From NCBI GenBank assembly GCA_045124315.1, contig JBGVLO010000070.1, positions 5,744 to 69,743 on the forward strand: DNA of 64,000 nt, in the 5' to 3' direction. The position numbers were made by a program, and so were the translations under genes. Position 1 is the first letter of the stretch. Every line of letters begins with the position of its first letter. This DNA comes from CAG-411 sp045124315 (lineage in GTDB: Bacteria > Bacillota > Clostridia > Lachnospirales > Lachnospiraceae). Under the pieces are notes generated by a model, which was given only the letters and a program-made list of their open reading frames with translations, was not told the origin of the DNA and made no database searches. This document shows positions 8,429 to 16,507 of this stretch, in pieces.

Positions 8429-8614
8429 CTAAATACATTCCCATTCGTCAATAATGATCACGAAAGGTTTTCCGGAAAGTACATAGATATCACTTATGAT
8501 CATATGGATATCCTGTTCTTTATCAATTTTAATAGTGCATTCTTTTTCAAAGTCCCTGAATAATCGCTTTTTAATCTTTTCTACCAAATCTTCTTTGTGG
8601 AACTCTGCAAGCAA
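8429..8614 (-). pseudogene. Fragment of an AAA-ATPase-like gene
   Basis: Sixty-one minus-strand residues ending in GKPFVIIIDEWECI and a stop. The DEW motif after a hydrophobic strand is the Walker B region of the large AAA-ATPase-like/PD-(D/E)XK proteins that are common and multi-copy in Lachnospiraceae. Everything upstream (Walker A) and downstream is missing. A shorter trace of the same gene is at about 225-245. It is a decayed remnant. Confidence 0.55.
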
Positions 8615-8680
8615 AACTCTTTTTCATATAGTATGGCTTTTTCTAAAAATGAAAGGAAAACTGGTGATATACTACATAAG
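8593..8680 (+). repeat. Second copy of the flagellin promoter region
   Basis: It matches 268-345. It includes a weakened sigma-28 site, TAAA at 8644-8647, a 15-base spacer and GGTGATAT at 8663-8670 (GCCGATAT in the other copy). No gene follows for almost 400 bases. It looks like the remains of a duplicated flagellin locus. Confidence 0.6.
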
Positions 8681-8819
8681 ACTATAGAGACGAAGTGGAA
8701 ATGATACTATAGAAGTAGAAAAGTAACATATAGATTTGATAGAAATAAAAGCTAGCATATAGTATAATAGAGCTATATGATAGCATTTTTGTTAGGCTGG
8801 CAGATGGGAACAATATGGG

Positions 8820-8951
8820 GTTACAGTTCGCATATCTGTGAACTGTAACGGATTTGGGCAATGCTGCGCATGAAAAATTGTCCAAATCTGCACACGGTAG
8901 ACTTTCATACGGTATTTTCGTTACCGAAAATACCTACCTGTGAATAGTAAC
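8820..8951. repeat. Family 1 dispersed palindromic repeat (full copy)
   Basis: About 120 bases that recur inverted at 37945-38063. Each end is a hairpin: GTTACAGTTC/GAACTGTAAC at one end and GGTATTTTCG/CGAAAATACC at the other. The stretch 8681-9064 holds nothing else beyond AT-rich DNA. Confidence 0.8.
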
Positions 8952-9064
8952 CTAATATGGGCAGACTTGTGTAATGACAAGCAGAAAAAGGTAGAGAATA
9001 AAACCAATAAATGTTACAATTATAAAGAAATGTTCTAGTATTTTAAGTAATGAAGGAGCCATTT

Positions 9065-10384
9065 ATGAAGATTACAATAAAAAATGTTGGGAAAATAAAA
9101 AGAGCGGATGTGGCTATTGATGGAATTACTGTGATTGCGGGTGAAAACGATACAGGAAAAAGTACAGTAGGAAAAGCTCTATTCGCTGTTTTTAATAGTT
9201 TTTATGAATTGGATAACAGAATTTTAAGGGATAAAAAAAATAGTATAGAAAGCGTACTGGAAAATATTGCAGAAGAAGTTACTGAAGAGGCAATGTTATT
9301 TGAGAATGAACCTTTCACAAATAAAATAATAGAAAATGCAAGTTTTTATATAAATGAATATGGAAAGTTAGAAAAAGATATCATGGAATGGCTATGTTCT
9401 GAATTTTCAATGGAGATGGATGAGATAGATAAAGAAAATCTGAACGATGAGATTAATCGTATCATTGAGAAAATAAGCATATCTGATGAAAAGATGATAG
9501 AAAAAATAATAGATAATCACATGTTGGCAGAGTTCTCTGAGCAAATAAATAATATCTATAGTGAAGATAAGGCTAATGTAGAATTAAATATTAAGAATCA
9601 GAGTGTAAACATAACCTTTCAAAATAATCGAGTAAGTAAATTGGACAGAAGATTCAGTTTAAAAACAGAAGTGGTATATTTTGATGATCCGTTTGTATTG
9701 GATGATGGAAGAGAGTGGCGTGCATATAGGACTGGTAGGCGAAGGTATTGGGGCCATAGAGGCCATATGAGATGCAAAGTATTTTCTAATAACAATTCTC
9801 AAAATATTGTGGATGAGATTATTGTCAACAATAAGTTTGAACAAATTTATAAAAAAATTGAAAAAATATGTGATGGTAATATTGTAATAAAAGGGGCAAG
9901 AATTGGATATCAAAAGAAGGATAGTGACAGAGTATTAGATGTGGCAAATCTTTCCACAGGATTAAAAATGTTTGTTATATTAAAGTCACTGTTAACAAAT
10001 GGAACACTGGAACAGAACGGAACGATAATTTTAGATGAACCGGAAATTCATTTACATCCGGAGTGGCAGTTGATTTTTGCAGAATTAATCGTATTAATTC
10101 AGAAGAAATTTGGAATGCATATTTTGCTAAATACACACAGTCCATATTTTTTAAATGCAATAGAAGTGTATTCCACCAAATATGGCATTGAAGATAAGTG
10201 TAAATATTATATGACCAATGCAAATCAGGATGGTAGTGTCATTGAGGATGTTTCTGATAATATAGAAAAGATTTACAAAAAGCTTGCTGTTCGATTTGAT
10301 TTGGAAAGAAACAAAGGATTATATTTTAGGGATGTGCACACATATACAAAAGAGGAATTTCAGAAGTTCATTGATAACATATAA
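9065..10384 (+). CDS. Solitary AAA family ATPase (RecF/OLD-like)
   Basis: A 439-residue ATPase. Walker A is GENDTGKST at 26-34; an ABC-type signature region (NLSTGLKM), Walker B (GTIILDEPEIHLHP) and the D/H-loop (NTHSPYFLN) follow near the C-terminus. The central part is helical and charged. ATG 9065 is preferred over 9050 because AAGGAG lies 6 bases before it. There is no C-terminal TOPRIM domain as in OLD nucleases and no partner gene on either side. Related ATPases are often parts of defence systems; here the function is unknown. The gene is more AT-rich than glmS downstream, suggesting transfer. Confidence 0.8.
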   Translation: MKITIKNVGKIKRADVAIDGITVIAGENDTGKSTVGKALFAVFNSFYELDNRILRDKKNSIESVLENIAEEVTEEAMLFENEPFTNKIIENASFYINEYGKLEKDIMEWLCSEFSMEMDEIDKENLNDEINRIIEKISISDEKMIEKIIDNHMLAEFSEQINNIYSEDKANVELNIKNQSVNITFQNNRVSKLDRRFSLKTEVVYFDDPFVLDDGREWRAYRTGRRRYWGHRGHMRCKVFSNNNSQNIVDEIIVNNKFEQIYKKIEKICDGNIVIKGARIGYQKKDSDRVLDVANLSTGLKMFVILKSLLTNGTLEQNGTIILDEPEIHLHPEWQLIFAELIVLIQKKFGMHILLNTHSPYFLNAIEVYSTKYGIEDKCKYYMTNANQDGSVIEDVSDNIEKIYKKLAVRFDLERNKGLYFRDVHTYTKEEFQKFIDNI

Positions 10385-10421
10385 AGATTAGAATCCATCA
10401 AAAGGAAATTAATACTTTTCA

Positions 10422-10451
10422 TTGCAACTTTAGAGTGACTTGTGCTATGAT
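10422..10451 (+). promoter_or_regulatory. Sigma-A promoter of glmS
   Basis: TTGCAA (10422-10427) and TATGAT (10446-10451), 18 bases apart, about 85 bases before the glmS start. Confidence 0.55.
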
Positions 10452-10463
10452 AGAGACGATGTT

Positions 10464-10496
10464 GTAACTATTCATGGGGAGCCTGTGAATCGTTAC
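10464..10496 (+). promoter_or_regulatory. Leader hairpin upstream of glmS
   Basis: GTAAC/GTTAC and ATTCA/TGAAT pair around one mismatch with an 11-base loop, in the short 5' leader. The leader is too short for, and does not show, the glmS ribozyme core. A regulatory role is possible but unproven. Confidence 0.4.
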
Positions 10497-10536
10497 GTGA
10501 TGTTTGTAAACATGGTTAGTAAGGAGAGAAAAAGAT

Positions 10537-12375
10537 ATGTGTGGAATAGTAGGGTTTGTTGGAAAAAAACAAGCTGCACCTATATTGTTAGATGGATTAT
10601 CAAAGCTAGAGTATCGTGGATATGATTCAGCAGGTCTGGCAGTTCGTAATAAAGATTCTAAGGTTGAGATGGTTAAGGCAAAAGGCCGTCTGAAAGTATT
10701 GGCAGAAAAGACGAATGACGGAAATGCCTTGGTTGGTTCCTGTGGTATTGGTCATACGAGATGGGCGACTCACGGGGAACCTTCAGAAGTAAATTCCCAT
10801 CCACATGTCAGTGACGATGGTAATGTTGTAGGAGTTCACAATGGTATTATTGAGAACTACCAGGAATTGAAAGAAAAGTTAATGAGACATGGATATGAGT
10901 TCTACTCACAGACAGATACAGAGGTAGCGATAAAATTAGTAGATTATTATTACCATAAGTATGAAGGAACTCCAGTAGATGCATTGAATCATGCCATGGT
11001 TCGTATTCGCGGGTCCTATGCATTGGCTGTAATGTTTAAAGAGTACCCGGAAGAGATTTATGTGGCAAGAAAAGATAGCCCTATGATTTTAGCAGTATCT
11101 GATGGAGAGTCCTATTTGGCATCGGATGTTCCTGCTATTTTGAAGTATGCAAAGAATGTATATTATATTGGTAACATGGAGATTGGAAGACTTCGTGCAG
11201 GAGAGGTTACCTTCTATAACTTAGATGGTGATGAGATACAGAAAGAGTGTAAGGAGATCACTTGGGATGCTGAGTCAGCTGAGAAGGCAGGTTATGAGCA
11301 TTTCATGATGAAGGAGATCCATGAGCAGCCAAAGGCGGTGAAAGATACGTTAGGTTCTATCGTGAAAGACGGAAAGATTGATCTTTCTACAATGGAACTG
11401 ACAGAGGAAGATATTAAGAAGATCAGCCAGATTTACGTTGTTGCATGTGGTTCTGCATGGCATGTGGGTATGGCCACACAATATGTAATGGAAGATTTGG
11501 CCCGTATTCCGGTACGTGTGGAATTGGCATCGGAATTTCGATATCGTAAGCCTATTTTAGATCCCAATGGCTTGGTTGTGGTCATTAGTCAGTCAGGAGA
11601 GACTGCAGATAGTTTGGCAGCCCTTCGTGAAGCCAAAAACCAGGGACTTAAGACATTGGGTATTGTAAATGTAGTAGGTTCTTCCATTGCCAGAGAGGCA
11701 GACAGCGTATTCTATACGGTAGCAGGACCAGAGATTTCGGTTGCTACTACGAAAGCGTATAGTACCCAGTTGATTGCCGGATACGCATTGTCTTTAGAAT
11801 TTGCAAAAGTTCGTGGCAAGATTACAGAAGAAGAATATACAAATTATATTGAAGAAATGATGACCATACCGGACAAGATTGCTAAGATTTTGGAAGACAA
11901 GGAACGGTTACAGTGGTTCGCTTCTAAGTATGCAAATGCCAAAGATATTTTCTTTGTAGGTAGAGGAATCGACTATGCAATTTCCTTAGAGGGAAGTTTG
12001 AAGTTAAAAGAGATCAGTTACATTCACTCAGAAGCATATGCTGCAGGTGAGTTGAAACATGGAACCATTAGTTTGATCGAAGATGGTACTCTTGTGATCG
12101 GTATTTTGACTCAGAGTGCTCTTTATGAGAAGACCATTAGCAATATGGTAGAGTGTAAGAGCCGTGGTGCATATTTGATGGGAATTACTACATATGGTAA
12201 TTATAATATTGAGGATACCGCAGAGTTTGTAAGCTATATTCCTAAGGTTGATGTACATTTTGCCACAAGTCTTGCAGTTATTCCATTGCAGTTGTTGGCT
12301 TATTATGTGTCAGTTGCCAAAGGTTTAGATGTGGATAAGCCACGTAATCTTGCAAAGAGTGTTACGGTAGAGTAA
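10537..12375 (+). CDS. glmS: Glucosamine-6-phosphate synthase GlmS
   Basis: A 612-residue glutamine:fructose-6-phosphate amidotransferase (isomerising), the first step to UDP-GlcNAc for peptidoglycan. After Met removal Cys2 of MCGIVGFVGK is the glutaminase nucleophile. The two SIS domains carry the sugar-phosphate loops (VACGSAWHVG, SQSGETADS), and the C-terminus ends in KPRNLAKSVTVE as in the whole family. Length is standard. AAGGAGAGAAAAAG precedes the ATG. It is a monocistronic unit with its own promoter and a terminator at 12398. The usual Firmicute glmS ribozyme is not evident. Confidence 0.97.
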   Translation: MCGIVGFVGKKQAAPILLDGLSKLEYRGYDSAGLAVRNKDSKVEMVKAKGRLKVLAEKTNDGNALVGSCGIGHTRWATHGEPSEVNSHPHVSDDGNVVGVHNGIIENYQELKEKLMRHGYEFYSQTDTEVAIKLVDYYYHKYEGTPVDALNHAMVRIRGSYALAVMFKEYPEEIYVARKDSPMILAVSDGESYLASDVPAILKYAKNVYYIGNMEIGRLRAGEVTFYNLDGDEIQKECKEITWDAESAEKAGYEHFMMKEIHEQPKAVKDTLGSIVKDGKIDLSTMELTEEDIKKISQIYVVACGSAWHVGMATQYVMEDLARIPVRVELASEFRYRKPILDPNGLVVVISQSGETADSLAALREAKNQGLKTLGIVNVVGSSIAREADSVFYTVAGPEISVATTKAYSTQLIAGYALSLEFAKVRGKITEEEYTNYIEEMMTIPDKIAKILEDKERLQWFASKYANAKDIFFVGRGIDYAISLEGSLKLKEISYIHSEAYAAGELKHGTISLIEDGTLVIGILTQSALYEKTISNMVECKSRGAYLMGITTYGNYNIEDTAEFVSYIPKVDVHFATSLAVIPLQLLAYYVSVAKGLDVDKPRNLAKSVTVE

Positions 12376-12397
12376 TAGCGATAGTGTGACAGTTTAA

Positions 12398-12427
12398 AAC
12401 CACTGGCAGGATTTTTGCCAGTGGTTT
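12398..12427 (+). terminator. Terminator after glmS
   Basis: AACCACTGGCA pairs perfectly with TGCCAGTGGTT around a 7-base loop; the following tract (TGTTGTG) is only partly T-rich. Confidence 0.7.
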
Positions 12428-12525
12428 GTTGTGTGCCAATGACCGAGTAAGATTGAAACGACTTGGTTGCGGTTAGTAGTCCCTGTATATAGTGACAGGA
12501 GAGGGAAGGGTAAAGAGGTAGAAAA

Positions 12526-13416
12526 ATGAACTGGAAAAAAAGAGTAGCAAGATTATACTTAGCAGCGCTTATGGGATCTTTATTGCCTGGTTGTGGAAAG
12601 GCACAAGTGGTAGAAAAAGAAGAAGTGGTGGATGATTCTTTTACACAATACAATGTAATTGCCAATTCAGGTGGAAAGATTGGGGAGTATACATTGACCA
12701 ATTCTATTGAGGCATTGGATGCATCCTATGAAAAGGGAATTCGCCTGTTCGATGTGGACTTTTTATTTACAGCTGATGATGTTTTGATCTTGCGTCACGA
12801 TTGGGATCAGACTGATTTTGGGCAGAAGAAGGTTGCTTCTTTGTTGGGGCAGGAGTATGAAAAAGATACCTATGGCGAAAGTGTCATCGATTCCTCTTTG
12901 TTACCAAAATACAAAACCTTACAAAAGCAAAAGGTGTATGGAAAGTTTGATACCTATACAGTAGAAGATTTAGCAGATTGGATGGCGGAACATAAGGATG
13001 CCTATATTTTGTGTGATGCGAGACAGGAAACTGTATATGCATATCAGACCATTTATGAAGCCTGTAATCAGAAAGACCCTGAGTTGCTAAAGCAGATTGT
13101 AGTAGAGTGCAACAATAAGGAAGAGTTGGAGAATATTTTAGCAGTATATCCTTTTGAAAATATTTTAGTAAGAAAACTGGAAGGAAATGGAATTAGTTAT
13201 AATGATATCATCAAAATGCATCGTGAATACAATGTGCGGGGAGCGATTTTGAGTACAGAACAACAGAATGAATTTAGTGTGAACAGAATGAAATCCAATG
13301 GAATGAAGATCTACTGGGATCAGGTGGATGATTTACAGAGCTATCAGGAGGAGTTTGAAAGAGACGGTGTAGTGAGTGACTCACTTGCAGAAGATGAATT
13401 AGTGGAGCAGGAATAA
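12526..13416 (+). CDS. GDPD-like lipoprotein lacking the first catalytic His
   Basis: A 296-residue exported protein: basic start MNWKKRVARLY, a hydrophobic stretch and a lipobox-like LLPGC (Cys24). Residues about 45-100 follow the glycerophosphodiester phosphodiesterase core: IANSGG, YTLTNSIEALDASYEKGIRLFDVDF and LILRHDW. In active enzymes the first motif contains His (AHRG or AHAGG); here it is Asn, while the RHD histidine and acidic residues remain. The rest fits a TIM-barrel fold. It may bind rather than hydrolyse a phosphodiester. Glf starts just after it, suggesting cotranscription and a link to surface glycans. Confidence 0.65.
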   Translation: MNWKKRVARLYLAALMGSLLPGCGKAQVVEKEEVVDDSFTQYNVIANSGGKIGEYTLTNSIEALDASYEKGIRLFDVDFLFTADDVLILRHDWDQTDFGQKKVASLLGQEYEKDTYGESVIDSSLLPKYKTLQKQKVYGKFDTYTVEDLADWMAEHKDAYILCDARQETVYAYQTIYEACNQKDPELLKQIVVECNNKEELENILAVYPFENILVRKLEGNGISYNDIIKMHREYNVRGAILSTEQQNEFSVNRMKSNGMKIYWDQVDDLQSYQEEFERDGVVSDSLAEDELVEQE

Positions 13417-13441
13417 TCACGGAATGGGAGAACAGAAAGTT

Positions 13442-14560
13442 ATGAAATACGATTATTTAGTAGTAGGTGCGGGACTGTACGGATCAATTTTCGCACATGA
13501 AGCCAGGAAAAAAGGAAAGTCTGTATTGGTAATTGACAAAAGGCCAAATATTGCGGGAAATGTGTATACAGAGGATATTGAGAAGATTCATGTACATAAG
13601 TATGGTGCACATATTTTTCACACCAATAATAAAAAGGTGTGGGAGTATATTACCCAGTTTGCGGAATTTAATCGATTTACCAATTCCCCAGTAGCGAACT
13701 ATAAAGGCGAGTTGTATTCCTTGCCATTCAATATGTATACGTTTAACAAGATGTGGGGAGTGATCACGCCAGAAGAGGCTGCTGCGAAGATTGAACAGCA
13801 GAAGAAGGAAGCGGGGATTACAGAACCGACGAATTTAGAGGAACAGGCGATTTCCTTGGTAGGAAAAGATATTTATGAGAAGCTGATCAAGGGATACACC
13901 CAGAAACAATGGGGACGGAAATGTACCGATTTACCATCCTTTATTATTAAGCGTTTGCCGGTCCGTTTTACTTTTGATAACAATTATTTCAACGCACTGT
14001 ATCAGGGAATTCCAATAGGTGGTTATACGAAAATGGTTGCCAATATTTTAGATGGAATTGAAGTGCGTCTGGGAGAGGATTATCTGGCTAAGAAGGACGA
14101 ATATGATGCAATGGCAGACAAGATTGTTTACACTGGACCAATCGATGCGTATTTTGCTTATAAATTAGGAACATTAGAGTATCGTTCGGTTCGGTTTGAG
14201 ACAGAAGTGTTAGACCAGCCAAATTTCCAGGGAAATGCTGCAGTGAACTATACAGATAGCGAAACACCATGGACTCGTATTATTGAGCATAAGTGGTTTG
14301 AGTTTGGTAAGGATGAGGAAGGTCAGGATATTCCAAAGACCGTAATCAGTCGTGAGTATTCTTCTGAGTGGAAACTTGGAGATGAGCCATATTATCCGGT
14401 AAATGATGAGAAGAATGGTGCCTTGTATCAGGAATATAAGAAACTTGCAGATCAGGAGAAGAATGTAATCTTCGGTGGTCGTCTGGGTGAGTATAAGTAT
14501 TATGACATGGATGCAGTAATTGCTTCTGTTTTGGATATGTGTGAAAAGGAATTATACTAA
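13442..14560 (+). CDS. glf: UDP-galactopyranose mutase
   Basis: A 372-residue FAD enzyme that interconverts UDP-galactopyranose and UDP-galactofuranose for cell-wall or capsular galactofuranose. The dinucleotide-binding start DYLVVGAGLYGSIFA, KYGAHIFHTN and the C-terminal FGGRLGEYKYYDMDAV are diagnostic. ATG 13442 matches the family start; ATG 13424, 18 bases earlier, is in frame and possible. It lies 25 bases after the lipoprotein and has a terminator 9 bases beyond the stop. Confidence 0.95.
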   Translation: MKYDYLVVGAGLYGSIFAHEARKKGKSVLVIDKRPNIAGNVYTEDIEKIHVHKYGAHIFHTNNKKVWEYITQFAEFNRFTNSPVANYKGELYSLPFNMYTFNKMWGVITPEEAAAKIEQQKKEAGITEPTNLEEQAISLVGKDIYEKLIKGYTQKQWGRKCTDLPSFIIKRLPVRFTFDNNYFNALYQGIPIGGYTKMVANILDGIEVRLGEDYLAKKDEYDAMADKIVYTGPIDAYFAYKLGTLEYRSVRFETEVLDQPNFQGNAAVNYTDSETPWTRIIEHKWFEFGKDEEGQDIPKTVISREYSSEWKLGDEPYYPVNDEKNGALYQEYKKLADQEKNVIFGGRLGEYKYYDMDAVIASVLDMCEKELY

Positions 14561-14568
14561 TTCCCTAG

Positions 14569-14606
14569 AAAGCTGCCAGGTGAATACAATTCACCGGCAG
14601 CTTTTT
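14569..14606 (+). terminator. Terminator after glf
   Basis: AAAGCTGCC/GGCAGCTTT plus GGTGAA/TTCACC form a nearly perfect stem, followed by five T. Confidence 0.9.
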
Positions 14607-14627
14607 GTAATAGTTCATGAGAAAAGC

Positions 14628-14656
14628 TTGTATTTCCTATGAGAAATGGGTAAAAT
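14628..14656 (+). promoter_or_regulatory. Candidate sufCB promoter
   Basis: TTGTAT and TAAAAT are 17 bases apart, about 100 bases before sufC. No IscR-type operator was recognised. Confidence 0.4.
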
Positions 14657-14754
14657 TAAGAATACGAGACGCAAAAAGAGTCAGATATGCGTTCCTGAAT
14701 GTCTGCCAGATGGATGCACAGGCATTGATAGAATAAAAGGAAGAAGGAAGTGCC

Positions 14755-15477
14755 ATGTTAGAGTTAAAGAATGTGACATATATCGCGGAAGATGATACCA
14801 CAAAAACAATTATTAAAGATTTAAATTTGACCATAGACGACAAGAAATTTATCGTGATCACCGGACCAAATGGTGGAGGAAAATCTACTTTGGCAAAGTT
14901 GATCATGGGGGTGAAGAAGGTAACCAGTGGAAAGATCTATTTTAATGGAGAGGATATTACAGATTGTAGTATTACCGAGAGAGCGAAGATGGGAATTAGT
15001 TTTGCATTTCAACAGCCTGTTCGTTTTAAGGGAATTAAGGTGCTGGATTTGATTCGCCTTGCTGCAGGAAAGTCCTTATCGGCATCCGAGGCATGTGAAT
15101 ATCTTTCACAAGTGGGATTATGTGCAAAAGAGTATATTAACCGTGAAGTGAATGACAGCCTGTCCGGCGGAGAATTAAAACGAATTGAAATCGCTTCTGT
15201 TCTGGCAAGAGGAACAGGGTTGTCTGTATTTGATGAGCCGGAGGCTGGTATTGATCTTTGGAGTTTTCAGAATTTGATACAGGTATTTGAACATATGCGA
15301 CAGACCATTGATGGTTCCGTATTGATCATTTCTCATCAGGAGAGAATTATAGATATTGCAGATGAAATTGTAGTGATTCGGGATGGACAGGTAGCAGAGC
15401 AGGGCCGCAAGGAAGAAATCTTACCGAAGCTGTTAGGAACTTCAGATGCGCGTCAAAGTTGTGCAAAGTTATCGTAG
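14755..15477 (+). CDS. sufC: SufC ATPase of Fe-S cluster assembly
   Basis: A 240-residue ABC-type ATPase. Walker A is GPNGGGKST near 38-46; the Q-loop follows at FAFQQP, the signature is LSGGELKRIEIA, Walker B is LSVFDEPEAGIDLW and the switch histidine is in IISHQERII. The FAFQQP and DEPEAGID forms distinguish SufC from transporter ATPases. It is cytoplasmic and works with the SufB-type protein encoded 12 bases downstream, driving scaffold opening for cluster assembly. Start ATG follows GGAAGAAGGAAG. Confidence 0.95.
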   Translation: MLELKNVTYIAEDDTTKTIIKDLNLTIDDKKFIVITGPNGGGKSTLAKLIMGVKKVTSGKIYFNGEDITDCSITERAKMGISFAFQQPVRFKGIKVLDLIRLAAGKSLSASEACEYLSQVGLCAKEYINREVNDSLSGGELKRIEIASVLARGTGLSVFDEPEAGIDLWSFQNLIQVFEHMRQTIDGSVLIISHQERIIDIADEIVVIRDGQVAEQGRKEEILPKLLGTSDARQSCAKLS

Positions 15478-15489
15478 GAGGTGCCGGGA

Positions 15490-16410
15490 ATGTTAGATGA
15501 GATTCAAAAGAGATTATTAGAAGAAGTAGCAGATTTACATGAAGTGCCTGCAGGTGCTTACAACATTCGTGCCAATGGCGCCTTGGATTCTAGAAATACT
15601 ACGGCAAATATCGATATTATTTCCAAAGAGGATAAGAGTGGAATTGACATTAAGATCAAGGATAATACCAAGAAAGAGAGTGTACACATTCCCGTTGTGT
15701 TAAGTCAGAGTGGTCACAAAGAGATGGTGTACAATGACTTTTATGTTGGAGAGAATTGCGATGTTACTATCGTAGCAGGTTGTGGTATTCATAACTCTGG
15801 AGAACACGATTCCCAGCATGATGGAATTCATAGATTTTTTGTAGGAAAGAATTCCAAAGTGAAATATGTGGAGAAGCACTATGGTTCTGGAGAGGGAACT
15901 GGAAAACGAATTCTTAATCCAAGAACAGAAGTATATCAGGAAGCCAACAGTTATGTAGAGATGGAGATGGTACAGATTAAAGGTGTGGACTCTACCAATC
16001 GAACCAATTATGCGGAATTGGCAGATGGAGCTACCTTTATTGTGCACGAGAGATTGATGACCCATGGACAGCAAGAGGCGGTTAGCCAGTACGAAGTGAA
16101 GTTGGATGGGACAGGTTCTAGCACAGATATCGTATCTCGTTCTGTGGCAAGAGACGGTTCCGTACAGACATTTGACGCCTGTATTTCTGGTAACGCAGAG
16201 TGTCATGGTCATGCAGAGTGTGATGCCATTATTATGGATAAGGCCCGGGTAATCGCTGTACCGAAGTTAGATGCCAATCATGTGGACGCTTCTTTGGTTC
16301 ATGAAGCTGCTATTGGAAAGATTGCCGGAGAGCAGCTCATTAAGCTGATGACATTGGGATTGACAGAAGAAGAAGCAGAACAGTGGATTATCAATGGTTT
16401 CTTAAAGTAG
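15490..16410 (+). CDS. sufB: SufB/SufD-type Fe-S scaffold
   Basis: A 306-residue SufBD-family protein with the beta-helix core. GCGIHNSGEHDSQHDGIHRF and KYVEKHYGSGEG precede SGNAECHGHAECDAI and the C-terminal HEAAIGKI..LMTLGLTEEEAEQWIINGFLK. It is shorter than SufB of six-gene operons and pairs with SufC alone, the minimal two-gene SUF module of many anaerobes. ATG 15490 is chosen because GGAGG ends 8 bases before it; GTG 15481 is in frame but overlaps that site. Confidence 0.92.
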   Translation: MLDEIQKRLLEEVADLHEVPAGAYNIRANGALDSRNTTANIDIISKEDKSGIDIKIKDNTKKESVHIPVVLSQSGHKEMVYNDFYVGENCDVTIVAGCGIHNSGEHDSQHDGIHRFFVGKNSKVKYVEKHYGSGEGTGKRILNPRTEVYQEANSYVEMEMVQIKGVDSTNRTNYAELADGATFIVHERLMTHGQQEAVSQYEVKLDGTGSSTDIVSRSVARDGSVQTFDACISGNAECHGHAECDAIIMDKARVIAVPKLDANHVDASLVHEAAIGKIAGEQLIKLMTLGLTEEEAEQWIINGFLK

Positions 16411-16507
16411 TAACGAATAATAAATAGAAAAATGTATATGATAAGGACAGGTTGTAGGTAAAACAGTAAGCTTACAACCTTGTTCTATATAGAAGGAGGA
16501 GAAGGGT

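Noticed and set aside
14646..14800. Short Cys-rich frame (MGKIKNTRRKKSQIC...) before sufC
   Set aside because: No ribosome binding site, overlaps the sufC start and the likely promoter; no family pattern.
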